Source of the DNA: Euwallacea fornicatus
Taxonomy: Eukaryota; Arthropoda; Insecta; Coleoptera; Curculionidae
Assembly (NCBI RefSeq): GCF_040115645.1
Contig: NW_027096021.1
Span: forward strand, 248,001 to 312,000
Direction of reading: 5' to 3'
DNA: 64,000 nt
The number at the start of each line of letters is the position of its first letter. Position 1 is the stretch's first letter. The position numbers and the translations under genes were made by a program. Shown here piece by piece: positions 10,905 through 25,600 of the stretch. The notes under the pieces were generated by a model, which did no database searches, was not told where the DNA came from, and saw nothing but the letters and a program-made list of their open reading frames with translations.

Positions 10905-13368
10905 TACTAAATTCCTTGAACAAAGTGTCAAATTAATCAGTTCGACGAGATTTTGAAGATGTCACAACACATCGTGATTGCATCTTGTTGAACTTCCAAG
11001 AAAAATAGTACTTTATGTGCTCAAATACACAACTTTTGTGACTTTTCAAACTTTGAAGCTCGATAACTTCGGCAAATGTGGACCAAATTTCTTAAACAAA
11101 GTGTCAAAGTAATCAACTGAACGAGATTTTGAAGATGTCACAACACATCATGATTACATCTTGTTGAACTTCCGAGAAAAATAGTACTTTATGTGCTCAA
11201 ACACACATATTTTGTGACTTTTCACATTTTGAAGCTCGATAACTTTGGCAAATGTGGACCAAATTTGTTAACCAAAGTGTCAAATTAATCAGCTCGACGA
11301 GATCTTTAAAATGACACAACAATTCATGATTGCATCTTGTTGAATTTCCAAGAAAAATAGTACTTTATGTGCTCAAACACACAACTTTTGTGACTTTTCA
11401 AACTTTGAAGCTCGATAACTTCGGCAAATGTGGACCAAATTTCTTAAACAAAGTGTCAAATTAATCACCTCAACGAGATTTTGAAGATGTCACAACACAT
11501 CATGATTACATCTTGTTGAACTTCCAAGAAAAATAGTACTTTATGTGCTCAAACACACATATTTTGTGACTTTTCACATTTTGAAGCTCGATAACTTTGG
11601 CAAATGTGGACCAAATTTGTTAACCAAAGTGTCAAATTAATCAGCTCGACGAGATCTTTAAAATGACACAACAATTCATGATTGCATCTTGTTGAATTTC
11701 CAAGAAAAATAGTACTTTATGTGCTCAAACACACAACTTTTGTGACTTTTCAAACTTTCAAGCTCGTTAACTTCGGCAAATGTGGACCAAATTTGTTAAA
11801 CAGAGTGTCAAATTAATCACCTCAACGAGATTTTGAAGATGTCACAACACATCATGATTACATCTTGTTGAACTTCCAAGAAAAATAGTACTTTATGTGC
11901 TCAAACACACATATTTTGTGACTTTTCACATTTTGAAGCTCGATAACTTTGGCAAATGTGGACCAAATTTGTTAACCAAAGTGTCAAATTAATCAGCTCG
12001 ACGAGATCTTTAAAATGACACAACAATTCATGATTGCATCTTGTTGAATTTCCAAGAAAAATAGTACTTTATGTGCTCAAATACACAACTTGTGTGACTT
12101 TTCAAATTTTGAAGCTCGATAACTTCGGCGAATGTGGACCAAATTTCTTAAACAAAGTGTCAAAGTAATCACCTCAACGAGATTTTGAAGATGTCACAAC
12201 ACATCGTGATTGCATCTTGTTGAACTTCCAAGAAAAATAGTACTTTATGTGCTCAAATACACAACTTGTGTGACTTTTCAAATTTTGAAGCTCGATAACT
12301 TCGTCAAATGAGGACCAAATTTGTTAAACAGAGTGTCAAATTAATCAGCTCGACGAGATTTTGAAGATGTCACAACACAACAGAATTGCATCTTGTTGAA
12401 CTTCCAAGAAAAATAGTACTTTATGTGCTCAAACACACAACTTTTGTGACTTTTCAAACTTTGAAGCTCGATAACTTCGGCAAATGTGGACCAAATTTCT
12501 TAAACAAAGTGTCAAAGTAATCAACTCAACGAGATTTTGAAGATGTCACAACAGATCGTGATTGCATCTTGTTGAACTTCCAAGAAAAATAGTACTTTAT
12601 GTGATCAAACACACAACTTTTGTGACTTTTCAAACTTTGAAGCTCGATAACTTTGGCAAATGTGGACCAAATTTGTTAAACAGAGTGTCAAATTAATCAG
12701 CTCGACGAGATTTTGAAGATGTCACAACACATCAGAATTCCATCTTGTTGAACTTCCAAGAAAAATAGTACTTTATGTGCTCAAACACACAACTTGTGTG
12801 ACTTTTCAAACTTTGAAGCTCGATAACTTCGGCAAATGAGTACTAAATTCCTTGAACAAAGTGTCAAATTAATCAGTTCGACGAGATTTTGAAGATGTCA
12901 CAACACATCGTGATTGCATCTTGTTGAACTTCCAAGAAAAATAGTACTTTATGTGATCAAACACACAACTTGTGTGACTTTTCAAACTTTGAAGCTCGAT
13001 AACTTCGGCAAATGAGGACCAAATTTGTTAAACAGAGTGTCAAATTAATCAGCTCGATGAGTACTTTAACATGACACAACACATCAGAATTGCATCTTGT
13101 TGAACTTCCAAGAAAAATAGTACTTTATGTGCTCAAACACACAACTTGTGTGACTTTTCAAACTTTGAAGCTCGATAACTTCGGCAAATGAGGACCAAAT
13201 TTGTTAAACAGAGTGCCAAATTAATCAGCTCGATGAGTACTTTAACATTACACAACACATCAGAATTGCATCTTGTTGAACTTCCAAGAAAAATAGTACT
13301 TTATGTGCTCAAACACACAACTTGTGTGACTTTTCAAACTTTGAAGCTCGATAACTTCGGCAAATGAG
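10905..13368 (+). repeat. 14/15-monomer HOR, copy C2 (14 monomers, 2,464 bp)
   Basis: It has the same order as C1, with three gamma dimers (gatctt at 11301, 11653, 12005), but one monomer is missing after the third dimer. A private substitution ttccgag lies near 11174. The form cttcggcgaatg near 12127 is shared with C3 (14767) and not with C1, so C2 and C3 are closer to each other. An extra tactaaattcc junction lies at 12841. Confidence 0.9.
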
Positions 13369-15595
13369 TACTAAATTCCTTGAACAAAGTGTCAAATTAA
13401 TCAGTTCGACGAGATTTTGAAGATGTCACAACACATCGTGATTGCATCTTGTTGAACTTCCAAGAAAAATAGTACTTTATGTGCTCAAATACACAACTTT
13501 TGTGACTTTTCAAACTTTGAAGCTCGATAACTTCGGCAAATGTGGACCAAATTTCTTAAACAAAGTGTCAAAGTAATCAACTGAACGAGATTTTGAAGAT
13601 GTCACAACACATCATGATTACATCTTGTTGAACTTCCAAGAAAAATAGTACTTTATGTGCTCAAACACACATATTTTGTGACTTTTCACATTTTGAAGCT
13701 CGATAACTTTGGCAAATGTGGACCAAATTTGTTAACCAAAGTGTCAAATTAATCAGCTCGACGAGATCTTTAAAATGACACAACAATTCATGATTGCATC
13801 TTGTTGAATTTCCAAGAAAAATAGTACTTTATGTGCTCAAACACACAACTTTTGTGACTTTTCAAACTTTGAAGCTCGATAACTTCGGCAAATGTGGACC
13901 AAATTTCTTAAACAAAGTGTCAAATTAATCACCTCAACGAGATTTTGAAGATGTCACAACACATCATGATTACATCTTGTTGAACTTCCAAGAAAAATAG
14001 TACTTTATGTGCTCAAACACACATATTTTGTGACTTTTCACATTTTGAAGCTCGATAACTTTGGCAAATGTGGACCAAATTTGTTAACCAAAGTGTCAAA
14101 TTAATCAGCTCGACGAGATCTTTAAAATGACACAACAATTCATGATTGCATCTTGTTGAATTTCCAAGAAAAATAGTACTTTATGTGCTCAAACACACAA
14201 CTTTTGTGACTTTTCAAACTTTCAAGCTCGTTAACTTCGGCAAATGTGGACCAAATTTGTTAAACAGAGTGTCAAATTAATCACCTCAACGAGATTTTGA
14301 AGATGTCACAACACATCATGATTACATCTTGTTGAACTTCCAAGAAAAATAGTACTTTATGTGCTCAAACACACATATTTTGTGACTTTTCACATTTTGA
14401 AGCTCGATAACTTTGGCAAATGTGGACCAAATTTGTTAACCAAAGTGTCAAATTAATCAGCTCGACGAGATCTTTAAAATGACACAACAATTCATGATTG
14501 CATCTTGTTGAATTTCCAAGAAAAATAGTACTTTATGTGCTCAAACACACAACTTTTGTGACTTTTCAAACTTTCAAGCTCGTTAACTTCGGCAAATGTG
14601 GACCAAATTTGTTAAACAGAGTGTCAAATTAATCACCTCAACGAGATTTTGAAGATGTCACAACACATCATGATTACATCTTGTTGAACTTCCAAGAAAA
14701 ATAGTACTTTATGTGCTCAAATACACAACTTGTGTGACTTTTCAAATTTTGAAGCTCGATAACTTCGGCGAATGTGGACCAAATTTCTTAAACAAAGTGT
14801 CAAAGTAATCACCTCAACGAGATTTTGAAGATGTCACAACACATCGTGATTGCATCTTGTTGAACTTCCAAGAAAAATAGTACTTTATGTGCTCAAATAC
14901 ACAACTTGTGTGACTTTTCAAATTTTGAAGCTCGATAACTTCGTCAAATGAGGACCAAATTTGTTAAACAGAGTGTCAAATTAATCAGCTCGACGAGATT
15001 TTGAAGATGTCACAACACAACAGAATTGCATCTTGTTGAACTTCCAAGAAAAATAGTACTTTATGTGCTCAAACACACAACTTTTGTGACTTTTCAAACT
15101 TTGAAGCTCGATAACTTCGGCAAATGTGGACCAAATTTCTTAAACAAAGTGTCAAAGTAATCAACTCAACGAGATTTTGAAGATGTCACAACAGATCGTG
15201 ATTGCATCTTGTTGAACTTCCAAGAAAAATAGTACTTTATGTGATCAAACACACAACTTTTGTGACTTTTCAAACTTTGAAGCTCGATAACTTTGGCAAA
15301 TGTGGACCAAATTTGTTAAACAGAGTGTCAAATTAATCAGCTCGACGAGATTTTGAAGATGTCACAACACATCAGAATTCCATCTTGTTGAACTTCCAAG
15401 AAAAATAGTACTTTATGTGCTCAAACACACAACTTGTGTGACTTTTCAAACTTTGAAGCTCGATAACTTCGGCAAATGAGTACTAAATTCCTTGAACAAA
15501 GTGTCAAATTAATCAGTTCGACGAGATTTTGAAGATGTCACAACACATCGTGATTGCATCTTGTTGAACTTCCAAGAAAAATAGTACTTTATGTG
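13369..15595 (+). repeat. 14/15-monomer HOR, copy C3 (partial)
   Basis: It matches C2 at 2,464 bp through the first two gamma dimers and at 2,640 bp afterwards, up to about 15595 (C2 12955). It retains the monomer that C2 lacks. Gamma tags lie at 13765, 14117 and 14469. The HOR then breaks off, although a further fragment of its tail recurs at about 15841-16110 (compare about 10385-10655). Confidence 0.88.
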
Positions 15596-18500
15596 CTCAA
15601 ATACACAACTTTTGTGACTTTTCAAACTTTGAAGCTCGATAACTTCGGCAAATGTGGACCAAATTTCTTAAACAAAGTGTCAAAGTAATCAACTGAACGA
15701 GATTTTGAAGATGTCACAACAGATCGTGATTGCATCTTGTTGAACTTCCAAGAAAAATAGTACTTTATGTGCTCAAACACACAACTTGTGTGACTTTTCA
15801 AACTTTGAAGCTCGATAACTTCGGCAAATGTGGACCAAATTTCTTGAACAAAGTGTCAAATTAATCAGCTCGACGAGATTTTGAAGATGTCACAACACAT
15901 CGTGATTCCATCTTGTTGAACTTCCAAGAAAAATAGTACTTTATGTGCTCAAACACACAACTTGTGTGACTTTTCAAACTTTGAAGCTCGATAACTTCGG
16001 CAAATGAGGACCAAATTTGTTAAACAGAGTGTCAAATTAATCAGCTCGATGAGTACTTTAACATGACACAACACATCAGAATTGCATCTTGTTGAACTTC
16101 CAAGAAAAATAGTACTTTATGTGCTCAAATACACAACTTTTGTGACTTGTCAAACTTTGAAGCTCGATAACTTCGGCAAATGTGGACCAAATTTCTTAAA
16201 CAAAGTGTCAAATTAATCAGCTCGACGAGATTTTGAATATGTCACAACAGATCGTGATTGCATCTTGTTGAACTTCCAAGAAAAATAGTACTTTATGTGC
16301 TCAAACACACATATTTTGTGACTTTTCACATTTTGAAGCTCGATAACTTTGGCAAATGTAGACCAAATTTCTTAAACAAAGTGTCAAAGTAATCAACTCA
16401 ACGAGATTTTGAAGATGTCACAACACATCGTGATTGCATCTTGTTGAACTTCCAAGAAAAATAGTACTTTATGTGCTCAAACACACAACTTGTGTGACTT
16501 TTCAAACTTTGATGCTCGTTAACTTCGGCAAATGAGGAACAAATTTGTTAAACAAATTGCCAAATTAATCAGCTCCACGAGATTTTGAATATGTCACAAC
16601 ACATCATGATTGCATCTAGTTGAATTTCCAAGAAAAATAGTACTTTATGTGTTCAAACACACAACTTTTGTGACTTTTCAAACTTTGAAGCTCGATAACT
16701 TCGGCAAATGTGGACCAAATTTCTTAAACAAAGTGTCAAAGTAATCAACTGAACGAGATTTTGAAGATGTCACAACACATCGTGATTGCATCTTGTTGAA
16801 CTTCCAAGAAAAATAGTACTTTATGCGCTCAAATACACAACTTTTGTGACTTTTCAAACTTTGAAGCTCGATAACTTCGGCAAATGTGGACCAAATTTCT
16901 TAAACAAAGTGTCAAATTAATCACCTCAACGAGATTTTGAAGATGTCACAACACATCATGATTACATCTTGTTGAACTTCCAAGAAAAATAGTACCTTAT
17001 GTGCTCAAACACACATATTTTGTGACTTTTCACATTTTGAAGCTCGATAACTTTGGCAAATGTGGACCAAATTTGTTAACCAAAGTGTCAAATTAATCAG
17101 CTCGACGAGATCTTTAAAATGACACAACAATTCATGATTGCATCTTGTTGAATTTCCAAGAAAAATAGTACTTTATGTGCTCAAACACACAACTTTTGTG
17201 ACTTTTCAAACTTTCAAGCTCGTTAACTTCGGCAAATGTGGACCAAATTTGTTAAACAGAGTGTCAAATTAATCACCTCAACGAGATTTTGAAGATGTCA
17301 CAACACATCATGATTACATCTTGTTGAACTTCCAAGAAAAATAGTACTTTATGTGCTCAAATACACAACTTGTGTGACTTTTCAAATTTTGAAGCTCGAT
17401 AACTTCGGCAAATGTAGACCAAATTTCTTAAACAAAGTGTCAAAGTAATCAACTCAACGAGATTTTGAAGATGTCACAACAGATCGTGATTGCATCTTGT
17501 TGAACTTCCAAGAAAAATAGTACTTTATGTGCTCAAACACACAACTTTTGTGACTTTTCAAACTTTGAAGCTCGATAACTTCGGCAAATGTGGACCAAAT
17601 TTCTTAAACAGAGTGTCAAATTAATCAGCTCGACGAGATTTTGAAGATGTCACAACACAACAGAATTGCATCTTGTTGAACTTCCAAGAAAAATAGTACT
17701 TTATGTGCTCAAACACACAACTTTTGTGACTTTTCAAACTTTGAAGCTCGATAACTTCGGCAAATGTGGACCAAATTTCTTAAACAAAGTGTCAAAGTAA
17801 TCACCTCAACGAGATTTTGAAGATGTCACAACACATCGTGATTGCATCTTGTTGAACTTCCAAGAAAAATAGTACTTTATGTGCTCAAATACACAACTTG
17901 TGTGACTTTTCAAATTTTGAAGCTCGATAACTTCGTCAAATGAGGACCAAATTTGTTAATCAGAGTGTCAAATTAATCAGCTCGACGAGATTTTGAAGAT
18001 GTCACAACACATAATGATTACATCTTGTTGAACTTCCAAGAAAAATAGTACTTTATGTGCTCAAATACACAACTTGTGTGACTTTTCAAATTTTGAAGCT
18101 CGATAACTTCGTCAAATGAGGACCAAATTTGTTAAACAGAGTGTCAAATTAATCAGCTCGACGAGATTTTGAAGATGTCACAACACATAATGATTACATC
18201 TTGTTGAACTTCCAAGAAAAATAGTACTTTATGTGCTCAAACACACATATTTTGTGACTTTTCACATTTTGAAGCTCGATAACTTTGGCAAATGTGGACC
18301 AAATTTGTTAACCAAAGTGTCAAATTAATCAGCTCGACGAGATCTTTAAAATGACACAACAATTCATGATTGCATCTTGTTGAATTTCCAAGAAAAATAG
18401 TACTTTATGTGCTCAAACACACAACTTTTGTGACTTTTCAAACTTTCAAGCTCGTTAACTTCGGCAAATGTGGACCAAATTTGTTAAACAAAGTGTCAAA

Positions 18501-19822
18501 TTAATCAGCTCGACGAGATTTTGAATATGTCACAACACATCATGATTGCATCTTGTTGAATTTCCCAGAAAAATAGTACTTTATGTGCTCAAATACACAA
18601 CTTGTGTGACTTTTCAAATTTTGAAGCTCGATAACTTCGGCAAATGTGGACCAAATTTCTTAAACAAAGTGTCAAAGTAATCACCTCAACGAGATTTTGA
18701 AGATGTCACAACACATCGTGATTGCATCTTGTTGAACTTCCAAGAAAAATAGTACTTTATGTGCTCAAATACACAACTTGTGTGACTTTTCAAATTTTGA
18801 AGCTCGATAACTTCGTCAAATGAGGACCAAATTTGTTAAACAGAGTGTCAAATTAATCAGCTCGACGAGATTTTGAAGATGTCACAACACATAATGATTA
18901 CATCTTGTTGAACTTCCAAGAAAAATAGTACTTTATGTGCTCAAATACACAACTTGTGTGACTTTTCAAATTTTGAAGCTCGATAACTTCGTCAAATGAG
19001 GACCAAATTTGTTAAACAGAGTGTCAAATTAATCAGCTCGACGAGATTTTGAAGATGTCACAACACATAATGATTACATCTTGTTGAACTTCCAAGAAAA
19101 ATAGTACTTTATGTGATCAAACACACAACTTTTGTGACTTTTCAAACTTTGAAGCTCGATAGCTTCGGCAAATGAAGACCAAATTTGTTAAACAAAGTGT
19201 CAAATTAATCAGCTCGACGAGATTTTGAATATGTCACAACACATCATGATTACATCTTGTTGAACATCCAAGAAAAATAGTACTTTATGTGCTCAAACAC
19301 ACAACTTGTGTGACTTTTCAAACTTTGAAGCTCGATAACTTCGGCAAATGAGGACCAAATTTCTTAAACAAAGTGTCAAAGTAATCACCTCAACGAGATT
19401 TTGAAGATGTCACAACACATCATTATTACATCTTGTTGAACTTCCAAGAAAAATAGTACTTTATGTGCTCAAACACACAACTTTTGTGACTTTTCCAATT
19501 TTGAAGCTCGATAACTTTGGCAAATGTGGACCAAATTTGTTAAACAGAGTGTCAAATTAATCAGCTCGACGAGATTTTGAAGATGTCACAACACATCAGA
19601 ATTCCATCTTGTTGAACTTCCAAGAAAAATAGTACTTTATGTGCTCAAACACACAACTTGTGTGACTTTTCAAACTTTGAAGCTCGATAACTTCGGCAAA
19701 TGAGTACCAAATTTGTTAAACAGAGTGTCAAATTAATCAGCTCGATGAGTACTTTAACATGACACAACACATCAGAATTGCATCTTGTTGAACTTCCAAG
19801 AAAAATAGTACTTTATGTGCTC
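15596..19822 (+). repeat. Mosaic zone with 1-, 5- and 30-monomer echoes
   Basis: Positions about 17317-18065 match about 22597-23345 at 5,280 bp (30 monomers), with one visible difference (t at 17960 against a). Positions about 17761-18230 match about 18641-19110 at 880 bp (5 monomers). Inside that block the monomer with cttcgtcaaatg and acataatgattac is itself doubled at 176 bp. Near 16510-16600 lies a divergent pair (gatgctcgttaac, aaattgccaaatt) that resembles the aattgcaaaa monomers beyond 52 kb. Confidence 0.8.
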
Positions 19823-20356
19823 AAACACACAACTTGTGTGACTTTTCACACTTTGAAGCTCGATAACTTCGGCAAATGAGGACCAAATTTGTTAAACAAA
19901 GTGTCAAATTAATCAGCTCGTCGAGATTTTGAATATGTCACAACACATCATGATTGCATCTAGTTGAATTTCCAAGAAAAATAGTACTTTATGTGCTCAA
20001 ATACACAACTTTTGTGACTTTTCAAACTTTGAAGCTCGATAACTTCGGCAAATGAGGACAAAATTTGTTAAACAGAGTGTCAAATTAATCAGCTCGTCGA
20101 GATTTTGAATATGTCACAACACATCATGATTGCATCTAGTTGAATTTCCAAGAAAAATAGTACTTTATGTGCTCAAATACATAACTTTTGTGACTTTTCA
20201 AACTTTGAAGCTCGATAACTTCGGCAAATGAGGACAAAATTTCTTAAACAAAATGTCAAAGTAATCAACTCAACGAGATTTTGAAGATGTCACAACACAT
20301 CGTGATTGCATCTTGTTGAACTTCCAAGAAAAATAGTACTTTATGTGCTCAAATAC
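19823..20356 (+). repeat. Three-monomer block shared with the right end of the window
   Basis: This block of about 534 bp, tagged by ctcgtcgag, catctagttg, aatacataac and aaaatgtcaaag, appears identical to about 55023-55556, 35,200 bp away (200 monomers). The same block recurs inside the 21-mer HOR, for example near 57.4 kb, 58.8 kb and 61.1 kb. It is the only place in the left half of the window where these combined variants occur, so it records a long-range relation between different HOR domains. Confidence 0.85.
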
Positions 20357-21360
20357 ATAACTTTTGTGACTTTTCAAACTTTGAAGCTCGATAACTTCGG
20401 CAAATGAGGACCAAATTTGTTAAACAGAGTGTCAAATTAATCAGCTCGACGAGATTTTGAAGATGTCACAACACAACAGAATTGCATCTTGTTGAACTCC
20501 CAAGAAAAATAGTACTTTATGTGCTCAAACACACAACTTTTGTGACTTTTCAAACTTTGAAGCTCGATAACTTCGGCAAATGTGGACCAAATTTCTTAAA
20601 CAAAGTGTCAAAGTAATCAACTCAACGAGATTTTGAAGATGTCACAACAGATCGTGATTGCATCTTGTTGAACTTCCAAGAAAAATAGTACTTTATGTGC
20701 TCAAACACACAACTTTTGTGACTTTTCAAACTTTGAAGCTCGATAACTTCGGCAAATGTGGACCAAATTTCTTAAACAAAGTGTCAAAGTAATCACCTCA
20801 ACGAGATTTTGAAGATGTCACAACACATCGTGATTGCATCTTGTTGAACTTCCAAGAAAAATAGTACTTTATGTGCTCAAATACACAACTTGTGTGACTT
20901 TTCAAACTTTGAAGCTCGATAACTTCGTCAAATGAGGACCAAATTTGTTAAACAGAGTGTCAAATTAATCAGCTCGACGAGATTTTGAAGATGTCACAAC
21001 ACAACAGAATTGCATCTTGTTGAACTCCCAAGAAAAATAGTACTTTATGTGCTCAAACACACAACTTTTGTGACTTTTCAAACTTTGAAGCTCGATAACT
21101 TCGGCAAATGGGAACCAAATTTCTTAAACAAAGTGTCAAAGTAATCACCTCAACGCGATTTTGAAGATGTCACAACACATCATGATTACATCTCGTTGAA
21201 CTTCCAAGAAAAATAGTACTTTATGTGATCAAACACACAACTTTTGTGACTTTTCAAACTTTGAAGCTCGATAGCTTCGGCAAATGAAGACCAAATTTGT
21301 TAAACAAAGTGTCAAATTAATCAGCTCGACGAGATTTTGAATATGTCACAACACATCATG
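20357..21360 (+). repeat. Mosaic zone: 3-monomer duplication and precursor of the E unit
   Basis: The rare gaactccc form occurs at 20497 and 21025, 528 bp (3 monomers) apart. The adjacent caatggga, caacgcgatt and tctcgttg variants (gcgatt at 21155) recur at 25555, 29251, 30307, 35411 and 38755. Positions about 21050-21376 match about 25450-25776 at 4,400 bp (25 monomers). These variants look like the founders of the HOR that follows. Confidence 0.75.
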
Positions 21361-22640
21361 ATTACATCTTGTTGAACTTCCAAGAAAAATAGTACTTTAT
21401 GTGCTCAAACACACAACTTTTGTGACTTTTCCAATTTTGAAACTCGATAACTTTGGCAAATGTGGACCAAATTTGTTAAACAGAGTGTCAAATTAATCAG
21501 CTCGACGAGATTTTGAAGATGTCACAACACATCAGAATTCCATCTTGTTGAACTTCCAAGAAAAATAGTACTTTATGTGCTCAAACACACAACTTGTGTG
21601 ACTTTTCAAACTTTGAAGCTCGATAACTTCGGCAAATGAGTACCAAATTTGTTAAACAGAGTGTCAAATTAATCAGCTCGAAGAGTACTTTAACATGACA
21701 CAACACATCAGAATTGCATCTTGTTGAACTTCCAAGAAAAATAGTACTTTATGTGCTCAAACACACAACTTATGTGACTTTTCAAACTTTGAAGCTCGAT
21801 AACTTCGGCAAATGAGGACCAAATTTGTTAAACAAAGTGTCAAAGTAATCAACTCAACGAGATTTTGAAGATGTCACAACACATCGTGATTCCATCTTGT
21901 TGAACTTCCAAGAAAAATAGTACTTTATGTGCTCAAATACACAACTTTTGTGACTTTTCAAATTTTGAAGCTCGATAACTTCGGCAAATGTGGACCAAAT
22001 TTGTTAACCAAAGTGTCAAAGTAATCACCTCCACGAGATTTTGAAGATGTCACAACACAACATCATTACATCTTGTTGAACTTCCAAGAAAAATAGTACG
22101 TTATGTGCTCAAACACACAACTTTTGTGACTTTTCAAACTTTGAAGCTCGATAGCTTCGGCAAATGAAGACCAAATTTGTTAAACAAAGTGTCAAATTAA
22201 TCAGCTCGACGAGATTTTGAATATGTCACAACACATCATGATTACATCTTGTTGAACATCCAAGAAAAATAGTACTTTATGTGCTCAAACACACAACTTG
22301 TGTGACTTTTCAAACTTTGAAGCTCGATAACTTCGGCAAATGAGGACCAAATTTCTTAAACAAAGTATCAAAGTAATCACCTCCACGAGATTTTGAAGAT
22401 GTCACAACACATCATGATTGCATCTTGTTGAATTTCCAAGAAAAATAGTACTTTATGTGCTCAAACACACAACTTGTGTGACTTTTCAAACTTTGAAGCT
22501 CGATAACTTCGGCAAATGAGGACCAAATTTGTTAAACAGAGTGTCAAATTAATCAGCTCGATGAGTACTTTAACATGACACAACACATCAGAATTGCATC
22601 TTGTTGAACTTCCAAGAAAAATAGTACTTTATGTGCTCAA
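21361..22640 (+). repeat. P block, copy P0
   Basis: About 1.28 kb matching about 32625-33904 at 11,264 bp (64 monomers). Shared rare forms are ccaattttgaaactcg, gaagagtacttt, cttatgtg, agtacgttatg (at column 97, which removes the usual AGTACT) and aaagtatcaaag. Later copies are P1, P2 and P3. It ends at the junction with the 20/21-mer HOR. Confidence 0.88.
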
Positions 22641-22696
22641 ATACACAACTTGTGTGACTTTTCAAATTTTGAAGCTCGATAACTTCGGCAAATGTA

Positions 22697-25600
22697 GACC
22701 AAATTTCTTAAACAAAGTGTCAAAGTAATCAACTCAACGAGATTTTGAAGATGTCACAACAGATCGTGATTGCATCTTGTTGAACTTCCAAGAAAAATAG
22801 TACTTTATGTGCTCAAACACACAACTTTTGTGACTTTTCAAACTTTGAAGCTCGATAACTTCGGCAAATGTGGACCAAATTTCTTAAACAGAGTGTCAAA
22901 TTAATCAGCTCGACGAGATTTTGAAGATGTCACAACACAACAGAATTGCATCTTGTTGAACTTCCAAGAAAAATAGTACTTTATGTGCTCAAACACACAA
23001 CTTTTGTGACTTTTCAAACTTTGAAGCTCGATAACTTCGGCAAATGTGGACCAAATTTCTTAAACAAAGTGTCAAAGTAATCACCTCAACGAGATTTTGA
23101 AGATGTCACAACACATCGTGATTGCATCTTGTTGAACTTCCAAGAAAAATAGTACTTTATGTGCTCAAATACACAACTTGTGTGACTTTTCAAATTTTGA
23201 AGCTCGATAACTTCGTCAAATGAGGACCAAATTTGTTAAACAGAGTGTCAAATTAATCAGCTCGACGAGATTTTGAAGATGTCACAACACATAATGATTA
23301 CATCTTGTTGAACTTCCAAGAAAAATAGTACTTTATGTGCTCAAACACACAACTTTTGTGACTTTTCAAACTTTCAAGCTCGTTAACTTCGGCAAATGTG
23401 GACCAAATTTGTTAAACAGAGTGTCAAATTAATCACCTCAACGAGATTTTGAAGATGTCACAACACATCATGATTACATCTTGTTGAACTTCCAAGAAAA
23501 ATAGTACTTTATGTGCTCAAACACACAACTTTTGTGACTTTTCAAACTTTGAAGCTCGATAACTTCGGCAAATGTGGACCAAATTTCTTAAACAAAGTGT
23601 CAAAGTAATCAACTCAACGAGATTTTGAAGATGTCACAACAGATCGTGATTGCATCTTGTTGAACTTCCAAGAAAAATAGTACTTTATGTGCTCAAACAC
23701 ACAACTTTTGAGACTTTTCAAACTTTGAAGCTCGATAACTTCGGCCAATGTGGACCAAATTTGTTAAACAGAGTGTCAAATTAATCAGCTCGACGAGATT
23801 TTGAAGATGTCACAACACAACAGAATTGCATCTTGTTGAACTCCCAAGAAAAATAGTACTTTATGTGCTCAAACACACAACTTTTGTGACTTTTCAAACT
23901 TTGAAGCTCGATAACTTCGGCAAATGTGGACCAAATTTCTTAAACAAAGTGTCAAAGTAATCAACTCAACGAGATTTTGAAGATGTCACAACAGATCGTG
24001 ATTGCATCTTGTTGAACTTCCAAGAAAAATAGTACTTTATGTGCTCAAACACACAACTTTTGAGACTTTTCAAACTTTGAAGCTCGATAACTTCGGCCAA
24101 TGTGGACCAAATTTGTTAAACAGAGTGTCAAATTAATCAGCTCGACGAGATTTTGAAGATGTCACAACACAACAGAATTGCATCTTGTTGAACTTCCAAG
24201 AAAAATAGTACTTTATGTGCTCAAACACACAACTTTTGAGACTTTTCAAACTTTGAAGCTCGATAACTTCGGCCAATGTGGACCAAATTTGTTAAACAGA
24301 GTGTCAAATTAATCACCTCAACGAGATTTTGAAGATGTCACAACACATCATGATTACATCTTGTTGAACTTCCAAGAAAAATAGTACTTTATGTGCTCAA
24401 ACACACAACTTTTGTGACTTTTCAAACTTTGAAGCTCGATAACTTCGGCAAATGTGGACCAAATTTCTTAAACAAAGTGTCAAAGTAATCAACTCAACGA
24501 GATTTTGAAGATGTCACAACAGATCGTGATTGCATCTTGTTGAACTTCCAAGAAAAATAGTACTTTATGTGCTCAAACACACAACTTTTGAGACTTTTCA
24601 AACTTTGAAGCTCGATAACTTCGGCAAATGTGGACCAAATTTCTTAAACAAAGTGTCAAAGTAATCACCTCAACGAGATTTTGAAGATGTCACAACACAT
24701 CGTGATTGCATCTTGTTGAACTTCCAAGAAAAATAGTACTTTATGTGCTCAAATACACAACTTGTGTGACTTTTCAAATTTTGAAGCTCGATAACTTCGT
24801 CAAATGAGGACCAAATTTGTTAAACAGAGTGTCAAATTAATCAGCTCGACGAGATTTTGAAGATGTCACAACACAACAGAATTGCATCTTGTTGAACTCC
24901 CAAGAAAAATAGTACTTTATGTGCTCAAACACACAACTTTTGTGACTTTTCAAACTTTGAAGCTCGATAACTTCGGCAAATGTGGACCAAATTTCTTAAA
25001 CAAAGTGTCAAAGTAATCAACTCAACGAGATTTTGAAGATGTCACAACACATCGTGATTGCATCTTGTTGAACTTCCAAGAAAAATAGTACTTTATGTGC
25101 TCAAACACACAACTTTTGTGACTTTTCAAACTTTGAAGCTCGATAACTTCGGCAAATGTGGACCAAATTTCTTAAACAAAGTGTCAAAGTAATCACCTCA
25201 ACGAGATTTTGAAGATGTCACAACACATCGTGATTGCATCTTGTTGAACTTCCAAGAAAAATAGTACTTTATGTGCTCAAATACACAACTTGTGTGACTT
25301 TTCAAACTTTGAAGCTCGATAACTTCGTCAAATGAGGACCAAATTTGTTAAACAGAGTGTCAAATTAATCAACTCAACGAGATTTTGAAGATGTCACAAC
25401 AGATCGTGATTGCATCTTGTTGAACTTCCAAGAAAAATAGTACTTTATGTGCTCAAACACACAACTTTTGTGACTTTTCAAACTTTGAAGCTCGATAACT
25501 TCGGCAAATGGGAACCAAATTTCTTAAACAAAGTGTCAAAGTAATCACCTCAACGCGATTTTGAAGATGTCACAACACATCATGATTACATCTCGTTGAA

